Source: Anaerolineae bacterium
GTDB taxonomy: Bacteria > Chloroflexota > Anaerolineae > 4572-78 > J111
Length of the DNA: 64,000 nt
Assembly: GCA_023382535.1 (NCBI GenBank)
Contig: JAHDWA010000003.1
Location: forward strand, 169,761-233,760
Reading direction: 5' to 3'
Shown here: positions 7,896 to 16,588 of the stretch, piece after piece
Layout: each line of letters begins with the position of its first letter
How positions within the stretch are numbered: position 1 is the stretch's first letter
The notes under the pieces: generated by a model
What the model was told of the DNA's origin: nothing
Database searches by the model: none
What the model saw: only the letters and a program-made list of their open reading frames with translations
Made by a program: the position numbers and the translations under genes

Positions 7896-9440
7896 TCACC
7901 GTCCGACCAGCCGGGGAACCAGGCGGATTTCCTCCAGGCCCAAAAGTAAACCGGCTGCAACATAAACCAACACCCCCAGAACTCCGCCACCGGCAATAAT
8001 AAAGAGGGGCGGCAGGGCGGGCCAAACCAGAGTGAATCCCAGGATGATCCCGCCCATCGCTCCGGCTGCCAGCAGGGTCCGGACCAGGGTAATGAGCAGA
8101 GGACCGCTCTCCACTCCGGCCATGCGCCAGTGGGCAATTGCCAGCAAAATCAGCACTTCCACCGTAACCGCCACCCCGTTCGAGAGCGCCAGACCCCCAG
8201 CATCCAGGACCCGATAAAGCAGCATAGCTAAGCCGATATTGACCAGCATTCCCGCCAAGGCCCCCAGCAGAGGCGTCGTCGTATCTTTCTGGGCGTAAAA
8301 GAGGCGGTTAACGACCTCCAGGGCGCAGTGAGCCACCAGGGCCAGCGCCCAAAATTGGAGCGATTGATAAACCGCCGCCGTCGAGTCAGGGCCAAACTCG
8401 CCGCGCTCAAACATAAGCTGGATGACCGGCCGCCCCAGCACGATTAACCCAACCATCGCCGGAATGGAGAGCACCAGGATGATACGCAAGGCTTGCGAGG
8501 TAGTCTGGCGCAGAGCGGCGATGTCCCTCTGCGCAGCCAGCGCCGACATAGTCGGAAACAGGACAATGCCAATGGCCGAGCCGATGATCGTTTGGGGCAT
8601 CTGCATCAAATCCCAACCGTAATCCAGGGCCGACACGCTGCCCTCACCCAGGCGTGAGGCCAGGTTGAAGATGACCAAAAAGTTTACCTGGATGACGCCC
8701 AGGGTTAAAATGCGCGGCCCCATCAGGCGGGCTACCTGGCGCAGGCCGGGGTCAGCCCAGCCCAGGATCGGGTGATAGCGCATCTGATAACGGCTGAGTC
8801 CGGGAAGCTGGATCAAGAGATGGCCTGCTGCCCCCGCAATCGCGCCCCACATCAACCCGTAGACGCCCCAGGCTGGAGCCAGGAGAAGCGCTCCAGCGAT
8901 CAGACCCAGGTTATAAACAATTGGCGCCAGGGCGGGCAGCAAAAAGTGCTGGTGGACATTTAACACCCCGCCGGCCAGGCCGCTGACGCTGAAAATTATG
9001 GTTGAGAGCAGGGCCAACCGCATCAGGTTGGCGGTAAGAAGTTGTGTTTCTGGGGGGAACCCAGGAGCGATGAGCCACTCGACCAGGGGCAGGGCAATAA
9101 CGGCGACCAACGCCGCTGCTGCCGCTACCAGCAGCAGGATGGTATTGAGGGTCGCACTGGCCAGCCGCCAGCCGTCAGGGTCATCGGCAGGAGAATGGGT
9201 TAGACGTTCGCTGAGAATGGGGATAAAGGCCGTGGCCAGCGCCCCGCCGGAGATAAGCATGAACAGAATATCGGGCAGGCGAAAGGCCGCGACAAAGGCG
9301 TCGTAATCGCCGCCGGTGCCAAAGGCGCGAGCAATCGCAACTTGCCGCCCGATGGCCAAGCCCTTGTTGACCAGAAAGGCGGCCATCATAATCGCCGTCG
9401 AGCGGACGAGGTGACTCGTTTTGACTTTAACAGGCATCAC
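7896..9440 (-). CDS. murJ: Lipid II flippase MurJ
   Basis: 514 residues with about 14 membrane segments, typical of the MurJ/MviN family that flips lipid II for peptidoglycan synthesis. The N-terminal region has family-typical features: STAIMMAAFLVNKGLAIGRQ, the AFGTGGDYDAFVAAFRLPD region and ALATAFIPI. Length matches the family. GTG at 9440 is followed directly by ATG 9437; either can start the gene and both overlap the stop of the upstream PLD-like gene, implying translational coupling. With the PLD-like gene and a small hypothetical gene it forms a minus-strand operon. UppP, which recycles the lipid carrier, is encoded at 34.8 kb. Confidence 0.93.
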   Translation of the reverse strand: MMPVKVKTSHLVRSTAIMMAAFLVNKGLAIGRQVAIARAFGTGGDYDAFVAAFRLPDILFMLISGGALATAFIPILSERLTHSPADDPDGWRLASATLNTILLLVAAAAALVAVIALPLVEWLIAPGFPPETQLLTANLMRLALLSTIIFSVSGLAGGVLNVHQHFLLPALAPIVYNLGLIAGALLLAPAWGVYGLMWGAIAGAAGHLLIQLPGLSRYQMRYHPILGWADPGLRQVARLMGPRILTLGVIQVNFLVIFNLASRLGEGSVSALDYGWDLMQMPQTIIGSAIGIVLFPTMSALAAQRDIAALRQTTSQALRIILVLSIPAMVGLIVLGRPVIQLMFERGEFGPDSTAAVYQSLQFWALALVAHCALEVVNRLFYAQKDTTTPLLGALAGMLVNIGLAMLLYRVLDAGGLALSNGVAVTVEVLILLAIAHWRMAGVESGPLLITLVRTLLAAGAMGGIILGFTLVWPALPPLFIIAGGGVLGVLVYVAAGLLLGLEEIRLVPRLVGR

Positions 9441-10681
9441 CGGGGCGGATTCTTGGCCTGCTCATAAACCCGGTTGAACTCGGCCAGGAACTGTTGAGCC
9501 AATTCAGGGTTATGAACGACCAGCATATTTTCGTCGTTGGATTGGTCGGCGTTGTTGGTAAAGTTGAAGGAACCTATCACTACAGTCTTTTCGTCGAGAA
9601 TAAAAACTTTATGGTGGAGTGTATAAGGATTGCCATCCTGCCAGACATCCAGTTTCTGCCGCTTCATCCGCGCCAACTCGCTGGCATCAGTTTCAGAGCC
9701 GCGCGTTTCAAAAATACCCTGAACCAGCACCCCGGTTTTGGCCCGATCAATGACCGCTTTGCCGATATCGGGGTGAGTAAAAGAGAAGGCCATGAAGCGG
9801 ATACTTTGTTGAGCCTGGCGGATTAACACAATCAGTTGGTCGGCGCATTTATCTTCAGGGGCAAAGCAGGCTTCAATCGGGGTTTGGCCTATTTGCAGGC
9901 GAGGATATGGGGTCCTGGACGTCGAGGTTGGCCCGAAGGCTTTGCTGGTGAACATTTCTTCAAATTCAGCCGTGTAATTCTGGGCCAGTTCCGAGGATTG
10001 GAGATAGAGCGCGTGGTTGTTATTGCGGTAGGTATCGTTGGCGGTAAAATTCCAGGAGCCGGTCCAGACCGCCTGTCCATCCACCACCACGAATTTGTTG
10101 TGCATGATCGATTCCCGTTTGTCGGGCACAATCGGCAGGCCCTCTTTCTGGAGGCGGATCAGGGTTTTGTCCTCGGCCAGCGAGTCGCTGTCGGTGACCA
10201 AACGGACGGCGACACCCCGGCTGCGAGCAGCGAGGAGGGCGTCGCCTATAGGATCGAGGTCGAGTTCATAGACAGCGACGTCGAGGCTGCGCCGGGCCTG
10301 GTTGATGACGGCAATTAACCCTTGCATTATGGTTTCGGTGCGGCTGGCCTCAACATCGGGGTAAGTAGGAGTGGTGAAGTAGAGTTGATAATTCCAGCGC
10401 CGGCCAGGGGCCGGAGTAATCGCCGGTGCAGTAGCTGCGCTGGCAGGAGTTGCTGCGGGGGGCGTCGAAACAGCGGTAGGGGTGAGGAGGGCTGAGGCAA
10501 CCTCGGTCACAAATTCCTGGCTAAGTAAGCTCTGCCAGTCAACCTCTATAAAACCCAGCCGGTTGCCGAGATAGAGAACCCCCAGCAGCAAGAGCAGAAA
10601 CAGGGGAGCTGCCAGGAGAGGCAGAGGACTTTGCCGGGCAGAAGTTTCGTTTTTAGCAGTTGGCTTCGGTTTCTTGGCCAT
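9437..10681 (-). CDS. Phospholipase D-like protein, membrane anchored, two HKD motifs
   Basis: 414 residues: a hydrophobic segment (~22-41), an Ala/Thr/Pro-rich tether (~60-95), then two PLD domains. Each has an HxK(x4)D motif: HNKFVVVDG followed by GSWNFT (~residue 190) and HHKVFILDE followed by GSFNFT (~355). The paired motifs indicate an active phosphodiester-cleaving or -transferring fold, as in PLD nucleases, cardiolipin synthases and phospholipases. The domain should lie outside the cytoplasmic membrane. Being coupled to murJ suggests an envelope role, but a secreted nuclease such as Nuc is also possible. The start lies 29 bases inside the preceding hypothetical gene. Confidence 0.85.
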   Translation of the reverse strand: MAKKPKPTAKNETSARQSPLPLLAAPLFLLLLLGVLYLGNRLGFIEVDWQSLLSQEFVTEVASALLTPTAVSTPPAATPASAATAPAITPAPGRRWNYQLYFTTPTYPDVEASRTETIMQGLIAVINQARRSLDVAVYELDLDPIGDALLAARSRGVAVRLVTDSDSLAEDKTLIRLQKEGLPIVPDKRESIMHNKFVVVDGQAVWTGSWNFTANDTYRNNNHALYLQSSELAQNYTAEFEEMFTSKAFGPTSTSRTPYPRLQIGQTPIEACFAPEDKCADQLIVLIRQAQQSIRFMAFSFTHPDIGKAVIDRAKTGVLVQGIFETRGSETDASELARMKRQKLDVWQDGNPYTLHHKVFILDEKTVVIGSFNFTNNADQSNDENMLVVHNPELAQQFLAEFNRVYEQAKNPPR

Positions 10682-11024
10682 CGGTATGCTCCAGAGGTGT
10701 AATTTGTTGAGCTATAAGGGTGAGGGTAATCACCTGATCTACCAGTTTGATGAGATACTGGATCATTTCTACATCGGAAAGACCTGCTCGCTGTTCCATC
10801 AGGTGATTAACCGTGCGCATGGCTTGTTGCAGGGTGTGTGCTGCGTTTTCCAGGTCAGCCTGGCTGAGGTGAAGATGGGCCAGGTGTTGGAGCTGCTGTT
10901 CGCCCCACTGCAGCAGCAACCCGGCTGCTTCATCGGTGAGGGCATCGGTTAGCCCTTCGCTTTCATAGATTTGCTCAACCAGGGGGCGGATTTGATTTGC
11001 TGTTGGGTCTGTTTCGGTGTCCAT
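10653..11024 (-). CDS. Hypothetical small helical protein
   Basis: 123 residues from ATG 11024; GTG 11033 is an alternative but would leave the GGAG ribosome site too close. The protein is acidic and Leu/Gln/Glu-rich, with two predicted helical regions and no membrane segment or known motif. It is first in an apparent operon with the PLD-like protein (29-base overlap) and murJ. Function unknown. Confidence 0.65.
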   Translation of the reverse strand: MDTETDPTANQIRPLVEQIYESEGLTDALTDEAAGLLLQWGEQQLQHLAHLHLSQADLENAAHTLQQAMRTVNHLMEQRAGLSDVEMIQYLIKLVDQVITLTLIAQQITPLEHTDGQETEANC

Positions 11025-11198
11025 CAAAAACACTCCGCAAGAAATTAAGCTACAGCTTACCCAGATTTAGGAAATTGGGAAAGGGAACATCTGTTTAAGC
11101 GATACGCTTTGCAGTTTGTGGTTTTTAGCATCGGTGGGGCAAGCAAACGGATAATGACCGCTCGCAAAGCGAGATTATTCTACCACACTTTTACCAGG

Positions 11199-13238
11199 TT
11201 AAGGAATCACGGTGAGGTTTCCAATCATCGCGGCCACACCATCGCGGCTTTCCGCACCGGTAACGCCTTCGCTGGGATAGGGCGGCTGGCGATTATAAAC
11301 GACAACTTCCAGCCGGTACGAGCCAGGAGACGCGTCGGGTGCAAACGCTAACGTATAGACGTTAATGGCCTGGTTGAGGGCCGGATCGGCCAGGGGCCAG
11401 GCGGAAGTCCGAAAGTGGCGGTCGTTGAGGAGGTCCTTATCAATTTGTCCGGCAACGTGGCCATCCTGGCCGCGCAGCCGCAGCGAGACTTTGTAATCAA
11501 CATTGGTCTGGTGAAGCAGGGTAAAGTGGAGGGTCGCCCAGGCGGGATGCCGGGCAGAGGTGGTCTGCCCGGAGGGGGGATAGCCGCCGTAGGCTGCGCC
11601 ATCCAGCCGTAAAACATCGCCGAACGTCGCGTTGATGGGGTGGAGGTCGGTGGGCAGGCTGAAGCTGGTTTTTGAGTCGGGCAGGCTAAACCATTCGGCG
11701 TGATAACCTCGAAAATCGCGCTGGCCCAACTTCTCGCCGTATTTTTGGGCCAGAAAGGGGATAACGCCGCGCGGGTCGGTATCGCTGCCGCGCCAGGTGA
11801 TCCAAAAGAGACGGTCGCGCCCGGCGGCTTCGCGGGTGAGGGTAGCGGCGGCGGTATGGATGTCCACAAAGAGGTAGCGGGTGGGGGCGGCAATCTGCCC
11901 TTGGGCCGTGTAGTAGTGGAACGGGTGTGGCACGTCAACGTAAACTATATCATCGCCCGTAGTTTCGGCGGCCAGCCAGTCGGCCACGCCAGCCGAGTCG
12001 TCTTTGAAGTAGGCTTCGTTGGTGTAGTAGCTGGAGAGGCTGAAGAGGAAGATGGAGAGGAGGATGGTGAAAACGGCGTAAAACGTTGGGCGTAAAGCGT
12101 GAAGCATAAAACCTGAAGCATAAAACCTGAAACCTGAAACGTTATCCAGGCTGAGGGCTAAGAGCAAGAACAGGGCCGGGGTGACGAGGATGAGGTAGCG
12201 CGGTTCAAAGGAGGGTTGGCGTTGGAGGACGATAAAGTAGGCGGTGAGGGGAAGAAGCAGCCAGGCGAGAAGGAAGAGGAAGGAGGTTGGAAGGTTGGAA
12301 GGTTGCCTATAGGGCGCCTTGGCCTCTGCGGGCCAATTCGTCGGCTCAAAGATGGAGCGTAGTTGAAATAATAAGGTGAGTATGAAAACTGCGGCGATAA
12401 GGGCCATGCCCCAGGCGGCTGGGAGCGGGTCCATCGTCAAACCGACAGTGTAGGCTTGCCAACTGCGCAGGATGAACCCGGTCAAGCTGGGCGGCGAAAG
12501 GTTTGGATTGGTGTAGCTGGTCACCTGGTGGAGGGCCAGCAGGAGCTGGGGAGCAAACAAAAGGAGGATGCCGAGCTGCGAAGCAATCCAGGTGACGACA
12601 CGCTCCGTCCGGTTTTTGTTTCCTGGCACAGTCCATACTAACCAGGCCAGATTGTGAAAAATCAGCAAAAAAATTGTGAAGTAATGGGTGTAAAGGCAAA
12701 GGACGGTCAGGAAAACATAGGTGACAATTGTCCGGCGGCGGTGATCCAAAAAAAAGATGCGCCATAAGAAAAAGGTGCTGGCCAGGGTCAGGAAGGTAAT
12801 CATGGCATAACTGCGGACTTCCTGGGAGTAGGCGACATAGAGGGGCGAGAGGGCGGCGAGGAGGGCGGCGAGCAGAGGACTGCCAGCGCAGAGCGCCAGG
12901 CGGGGGGAGCAGGGGGGATAGTTAGAGCGTAAAATTGCGTGAGCAAAACGCCACAACAGAGCGACAGTGAGTACACTAAAAAGCACCGATAAGTAACGCA
13001 AAGCGAACTCGCTTTGGCCGGCAAGTCCCAGCCACAGATGGAGGAGCACAAAATAAGCCGGGGGATGAACATCCATGGCCGGCAGGGTTGGAATTTGGGG
13101 AATAGGCTGCGAGGCGACAAAAATGCTGTGTCCTTCATCCCACCAGATGCTCTGAAAATCTAGGTGATAGAGGCGCAGACTAAAGGCCAGTCCCAAAATC
13201 AGCAGCGCTGCCGCGTAATGCCAGGGGTAAAATTTCAT
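11199..13238 (-). CDS. GT39/ArnT-like membrane glycosyltransferase
   Basis: 679 residues from ATG 13238. Multiple membrane segments and the N-terminal IWWDEGHS motif followed by MDVHPPAYF (~residue 55) mark the GT-C/PMT-like superfamily (GT39/GT83), which transfers sugars from polyprenyl-phosphate donors on the outer face of the membrane. A C-terminal soluble domain (~520-679) with beta-rich content follows the last helix. The start was chosen because TTGCCA-17-TAAAAT ends eight bases upstream, placing GTG 13244 too close to the -10 box. Bases 12075-12144 in the coding region consist of ten heptamers and an octamer run lies at 12286-12306, so part of the inter-helix sequence derives from tandem repeats. 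Acceptor unknown. Confidence 0.82.
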   Translation of the reverse strand: MKFYPWHYAAALLILGLAFSLRLYHLDFQSIWWDEGHSIFVASQPIPQIPTLPAMDVHPPAYFVLLHLWLGLAGQSEFALRYLSVLFSVLTVALLWRFAHAILRSNYPPCSPRLALCAGSPLLAALLAALSPLYVAYSQEVRSYAMITFLTLASTFFLWRIFFLDHRRRTIVTYVFLTVLCLYTHYFTIFLLIFHNLAWLVWTVPGNKNRTERVVTWIASQLGILLLFAPQLLLALHQVTSYTNPNLSPPSLTGFILRSWQAYTVGLTMDPLPAAWGMALIAAVFILTLLFQLRSIFEPTNWPAEAKAPYRQPSNLPTSFLFLLAWLLLPLTAYFIVLQRQPSFEPRYLILVTPALFLLLALSLDNVSGFRFYASGFMLHALRPTFYAVFTILLSIFLFSLSSYYTNEAYFKDDSAGVADWLAAETTGDDIVYVDVPHPFHYYTAQGQIAAPTRYLFVDIHTAAATLTREAAGRDRLFWITWRGSDTDPRGVIPFLAQKYGEKLGQRDFRGYHAEWFSLPDSKTSFSLPTDLHPINATFGDVLRLDGAAYGGYPPSGQTTSARHPAWATLHFTLLHQTNVDYKVSLRLRGQDGHVAGQIDKDLLNDRHFRTSAWPLADPALNQAINVYTLAFAPDASPGSYRLEVVVYNRQPPYPSEGVTGAESRDGVAAMIGNLTVIP
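12075..12144. repeat. Ten phased heptamers inside a coding region
   Basis: Units read GGCGTAA, AACGTTG, GGCGTAA, AGCGTGA, AGCATAA, AACCTGA, AGCATAA, AACCTGA, AACCTGA, AACGTTA without a break. The array encodes residues ~366-388 of the GT39-type protein. Its 70 bases are not a multiple of three, yet the frame is intact. Confidence 0.8.
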
Positions 13239-13246
13239 AGGCACAA

Positions 13247-13275
13247 ATTTTAGACCACCTTGGTTTGGTTGGCAA
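13247..13275 (-). promoter_or_regulatory. Predicted promoter of the GT39-type gene
   Basis: Minus strand: TTGCCA (13275-13270), 17-base spacer, TAAAAT (13252-13247), then eight bases to ATG 13238. No Shine-Dalgarno; predicted leaderless or nearly so. Confidence 0.55.
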
Positions 13276-13342
13276 AGTCTTTTTGCCGGTAGGTCGGATG
13301 AGGATAGGACAGCCGCCCTTGGCTCAGAATCAGGCCAACTTT

Positions 13343-13370
13343 TTGATTATTACTGATTTTCCGGTATCAT
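13343..13370 (+). promoter_or_regulatory. Possible promoter of the FKBP lipoprotein gene
   Basis: TTGATT (13343-13348), 16-base spacer, TATCAT (13365-13370). It would give a leader of about 130 bases in which no clear structure was seen. Confidence 0.35.
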
Positions 13371-13508
13371 TTACTCATTGCTGACCCGGTAAACTCTGAG
13401 GTCGAGGCGTCGAGCCAACTGCTGCTTCGAAATCTCTGGCTCGTGCCTCGATTTTATTTTGCCCGGCGTCAGGCCTAAAGTAGCCAAAATTAAAGGAGAG
13501 CGGAAGGA

Positions 13509-14444
13509 ATGAGGTTGAAAGCAATTATTCTTATTTTAATGGGGCTGGGATTAGCCGGGTGTAATAGTTTTCAGCAGCCAACAGCCGCAGCGCCGACTGC
13601 CGCCGCGGCCAGCCCAACGCCCGTTGTGGCCGAAGCGACGCCGACCGCAGCGCCGGCAGCCGAAGCAACGGCAACCGTGGCCGAGCTTGGCGCAGAAGAC
13701 CAACCCCAGGAGGAGGAAGGAGTAACCACCACTAGCGGCTTAAAATACGTGGTGGTTGAAGAGGGAACCGGGGCAACGCCCAAACCCGGCGATCTGGTCA
13801 AGGTGCATTACACCGGCACTTTGGAGGATGGCACTAAGTTCGACAGCTCCGTTGACCGGGGCGAGCCGATTGAATTTGTTCTGGGTCGGGGCCAGGTGAT
13901 CCCCGGTTGGGATGAGGGGATTGGCCTGATGAAGGTCGGCGGCAAAGCGAGGTTGATTATTCCGCCCGATCTGGCCTACGGCGAGCAAGGCGCTGGTGGA
14001 GTCATTCCGCCGAATGCGACGCTTAATTTCGATGTCGAGCTGGTTTCGGCCGAACCGGGACCCCCGCCGCCCCCTGATGCCCCCACCCAGGTGGACGAGG
14101 CCGACTACACCACCACTGACAGTGGTTTGCAATACTATGACCTTGAAGAAGGCAGCGGCGCCTCACCCCAGAACGGACAAATGGCCACGGTTCACTACAC
14201 CGGCTGGTTAGAGGATGGCACGATGTTTGATAGTTCCTTGATGCGGGGCCAGCCGTTCAGTTTTCCTGTCGGGGCGGGACAGGTGATCCCAGGTTGGGAT
14301 GAAGGGGTGGCCTCAATGAAGGTTGGCGGCAAGCGCCAACTAAAGATCCCGGCGGATCTGGCCTATGGCGAGCAGGGCGCGGGCGGGGTGATTCCGCCCG
14401 AAGCAACCCTGATTTTTGAAGTGGAACTGCTGGAAGTGAAGTAA
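13509..14444 (+). CDS. Lipoprotein with two FKBP-type prolyl isomerase domains
   Basis: 311 residues: lipobox LAGC (Cys18), an Ala/Thr/Pro-rich tether (~20-70), FKBP domain 1 (~75-181) and FKBP domain 2 (~205-311). Both domains carry VHYTG, DGT(K/M)FDSS, GQVIPGWDEG and DLAYGEQGAGGVIPP, the FK506-binding pocket elements. Their near-identity points to a recent duplication. The protein should catalyse cis-trans proline isomerisation in the extracytoplasmic space and assist folding of exported proteins, many of which in this window have Pro-rich linkers. ATG 13509 has AAGGAGAGCGGAAGG upstream. It stands alone on the plus strand and converges with a glycosyltransferase gene. Confidence 0.92.
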   Translation: MRLKAIILILMGLGLAGCNSFQQPTAAAPTAAAASPTPVVAEATPTAAPAAEATATVAELGAEDQPQEEEGVTTTSGLKYVVVEEGTGATPKPGDLVKVHYTGTLEDGTKFDSSVDRGEPIEFVLGRGQVIPGWDEGIGLMKVGGKARLIIPPDLAYGEQGAGGVIPPNATLNFDVELVSAEPGPPPPPDAPTQVDEADYTTTDSGLQYYDLEEGSGASPQNGQMATVHYTGWLEDGTMFDSSLMRGQPFSFPVGAGQVIPGWDEGVASMKVGGKRQLKIPADLAYGEQGAGGVIPPEATLIFEVELLEVK

Positions 14445-14452
14445 TTATTAAC

Positions 14453-14485
14453 AGACCGGCCAGGTCTCAAAGACCTGGCCGGTCT
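14453..14485. terminator. Perfect 15-bp hairpin between convergent genes
   Basis: AGACCGGCCAGGTCT (14453-14467) and AGACCTGGCCGGTCT (14471-14485) with a three-base loop, placed between two convergent stop codons. No T-tract, but the position suits a bidirectional terminator. Confidence 0.6.
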
Positions 14486-14491
14486 TGAACT

Positions 14492-15532
14492 TTACCCTAC
14501 CTCTTCCCTTACGGTATAAATCGGCTTGTTTTGGCTCTCATGGTAGGTGCGGGAGATCATTTCCCCCAGCAGGCCCATGGTGATAAATTGCACTCCGACC
14601 ATCACCAGCAGAATCGCCAGCAGGAGCAGGGGCCGGTCAACCAGATCTTCCCGATAAATTAATTTCATCAGGGTTAAGTAAGCGCCAATAACAACGCCCA
14701 GGGCCAGGGAGCCAAGGCCCATCAGGCCAAAAATTTGGATAGGACGAGTTGAGTAACTAAGCAGAAAACGAACCGTCAGCAAATCCAGAATGACCCGAAT
14801 AATCCGGCTAATGCCGTATTTGCTGCGGCCAAACTTGCGGGAGCGATAATTGACCGGTACTTCGGCCACGGTGACGCCGTAGTAGCTGGCAATCGCCGGA
14901 ATGAAGCGGTGCAGGTCGCCGTATAAATTAATACTCTTGATGACATCGCTGCGATAGGCCTTAAGGGCGCAGCCGTAATCGTGTAGCCGAACACCGGTGC
15001 CGGTCGAGATGAGCCAGTTGGCCGTTGTCGAGGGAATTTTGCGGGTAATAAACGAGGTGAAACCCTCCTGCCAGCGTTCCACCCGCCAACCGCTGACGAC
15101 ATCGTACCCTTCATCAATTTTGGCCAGCAGTAAAGGAATATCGGCCGGGTCATTTTGCAGGTCGGCATCCATGGTAACGACGACCTCACCCTGCGCCCGC
15201 TCAAACCCGGCGGCAAAAGCGGCTGTCTGCCCAAAATTGCGCCGAAAGCGAACCAGGCGGACACGCAAATCTTGAGCGCGGAGCTTTTGCAATTCGGCAA
15301 AGCTGTTGTCCCGGCTGCCGTCGTCCACGCAGATGATTTCAAAGGTACGGCCCGTCGCCTCCAGCGCCGGAACTAACTCTTCCAGCAGGTGGGGCAGGCT
15401 CTCCGCTTCATTATAAATCGGCAAGACAATGCTTAATTGGGGCGGCTGGGGCACTGCTCCATTCTCCTCCTGCCCTAAATCCTGGCTAAAGGTTAGGGAA
15501 GTCTCAAGGGCTAATTCGGTTTGATAATTCAC
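14492..15532 (-). CDS. DPM1/ArnC-like family 2 glycosyltransferase
   Basis: 346 residues from GTG 15532, chosen because GAGGAAGGATAGGAG sits just upstream and a longer frame to 15808 would run antisense-like through the neighbouring gene. The GT2 domain (~25-260) has SIVLPIYNEAESL, CVDDGSRD and the metal-binding MDADLQNDP. Two C-terminal membrane helices (~265-290, ~300-330) are as in DPM1/ArnC-like polyprenyl-phosphate glycosyltransferases. It probably makes the polyprenyl-phosphate-linked sugar used by GT39-type enzymes, which fits its position six bases after the LPG-synthase-TM gene and downstream of a GT39-type gene. Confidence 0.88.
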   Translation of the reverse strand: MNYQTELALETSLTFSQDLGQEENGAVPQPPQLSIVLPIYNEAESLPHLLEELVPALEATGRTFEIICVDDGSRDNSFAELQKLRAQDLRVRLVRFRRNFGQTAAFAAGFERAQGEVVVTMDADLQNDPADIPLLLAKIDEGYDVVSGWRVERWQEGFTSFITRKIPSTTANWLISTGTGVRLHDYGCALKAYRSDVIKSINLYGDLHRFIPAIASYYGVTVAEVPVNYRSRKFGRSKYGISRIIRVILDLLTVRFLLSYSTRPIQIFGLMGLGSLALGVVIGAYLTLMKLIYREDLVDRPLLLLAILLVMVGVQFITMGLLGEMISRTYHESQNKPIYTVREEVG

Positions 15533-15537
15533 AACTC

Positions 15538-16494
15538 CTATCCTTCCTCTGAAACCACCCCGCGCGCGCTGCGCAGGAGGTAAATTACCCCGCCGATCAA
15601 GCCGGTGCAGATGTTCCCAAAAACATAAACCAGCAATGACATTGCTACGGCAATTTCGGGGAGCACGCCGACCTGGCTGAATAAACGGCGATAGGTTTCC
15701 TCGCGCACACCTAACCCGGCAAAGCTGATCGGTAATAATAACACCAGCGAGGTGATGGGTACAAAAATGGCATAATGGGCCAGGTCCGCTTTTGCTCCCA
15801 GCCCCCACCCGATAAACACGTTCATGGCAATCAACGAGATGTTAAACAAGAAAGCGACCAGATAGGCCCGACCTAACGCGCCTAAGGGGTAACGTTGAAA
15901 AGATTCGGCCAGGTTGCCGATCACTTTGATGTTGGTCAAGCGACGAAACAGGCCTACTCGTATTCGCAGCATGGTGTAAAGAGCGCGGTTTATCAACAAG
16001 TAACCGGCGACCAATCCCCCCAAAAAAATGATGACGGTAAAGTAGGCTACTCCGGCTGGGACAGCCCCCCAATCGGCGATCAGGGCCATCAACGCAATCG
16101 CCTGCAAGGCCGACAGACCCAAAAAGCGGTCAACGACAACACTGGTGACGGCATCCGTAACCCGTTCGCTATGCCGGCTCAGTTCAACCATACGCATGGC
16201 GTCGCCGCCCAGGCCGCTGGGGAGCAGATTGTTAAATAGAAAGCCAATGAAGTAAATGTGGGTCAGCTCGACCAGGGAAACATGAACCGCAATCGCATCG
16301 AGCAAGATTTGCCAGCGCCAGGCCCGGATGATTACACCAAGCATCATCATCGCCAGGGCAGCCAGCAGCCACCAGGGATTGGCTCGACTTACCGCCCCGA
16401 TAAAGGCAGCCAGATCAAGGGTGCTGAAAATAAACGCCAGCAAGCCAACACTGACCAAGATTTTAAGGATATTGAAAAGTTGTTTGCGAGTCAT
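15538..16494 (-). CDS. LPG_synthase_TM (UPF0104/AglD-like) membrane protein
   Basis: 318 residues from ATG 16494 (an upstream ATG at 16527 is less likely, as that stretch is repeat-derived). About eight membrane helices and the family signature NNLLPSGLGGDAMR (~residue 85), with VVVDRFLGL (~120) and LPISFAGLGVREE (~255), place it in the lysylphosphatidylglycerol synthase transmembrane family. Members lacking the C-terminal aminoacyl-transferase domain are thought to act in lipid or polyprenyl-linked sugar handling. It is tightly linked to the DPM1-like gene, supporting a role in cell-surface glycan export. Confidence 0.85.
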   Translation of the reverse strand: MTRKQLFNILKILVSVGLLAFIFSTLDLAAFIGAVSRANPWWLLAALAMMMLGVIIRAWRWQILLDAIAVHVSLVELTHIYFIGFLFNNLLPSGLGGDAMRMVELSRHSERVTDAVTSVVVDRFLGLSALQAIALMALIADWGAVPAGVAYFTVIIFLGGLVAGYLLINRALYTMLRIRVGLFRRLTNIKVIGNLAESFQRYPLGALGRAYLVAFLFNISLIAMNVFIGWGLGAKADLAHYAIFVPITSLVLLLPISFAGLGVREETYRRLFSQVGVLPEIAVAMSLLVYVFGNICTGLIGGVIYLLRSARGVVSEEG

Positions 16495-16503
16495 TGATGT
16501 CAG

Positions 16504-16583
16504 GGTAGCAAGATTGCAGGGTTGCAAGGTTACTGGGTAACAGCTTTACTGTTCCTGCTACTCTGTTACCTTGCTACTTTGCG
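16504..16583. repeat. Octamer array upstream of the LPG-synthase-TM gene
   Basis: Eight-base units such as GGTAGCAA, GATTGCAG, GGTTGCAA, GGTTACTG, GGTAACAG and, on the far side, ACCTTGCT, ACTTTGCG follow each other in phase. The two halves are roughly complementary, so the array could fold back on itself. It fills the gap between the GT39-type gene (stop 16589) and the next gene. Confidence 0.65.
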
Positions 16584-16588
16584 ACTCT

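Noticed and set aside
15533..15808. 92-residue N-terminal extension of the GT2 gene
   Set aside because: It runs through the 3' end of the upstream gene in another frame; a strong ribosome site precedes GTG 15532.
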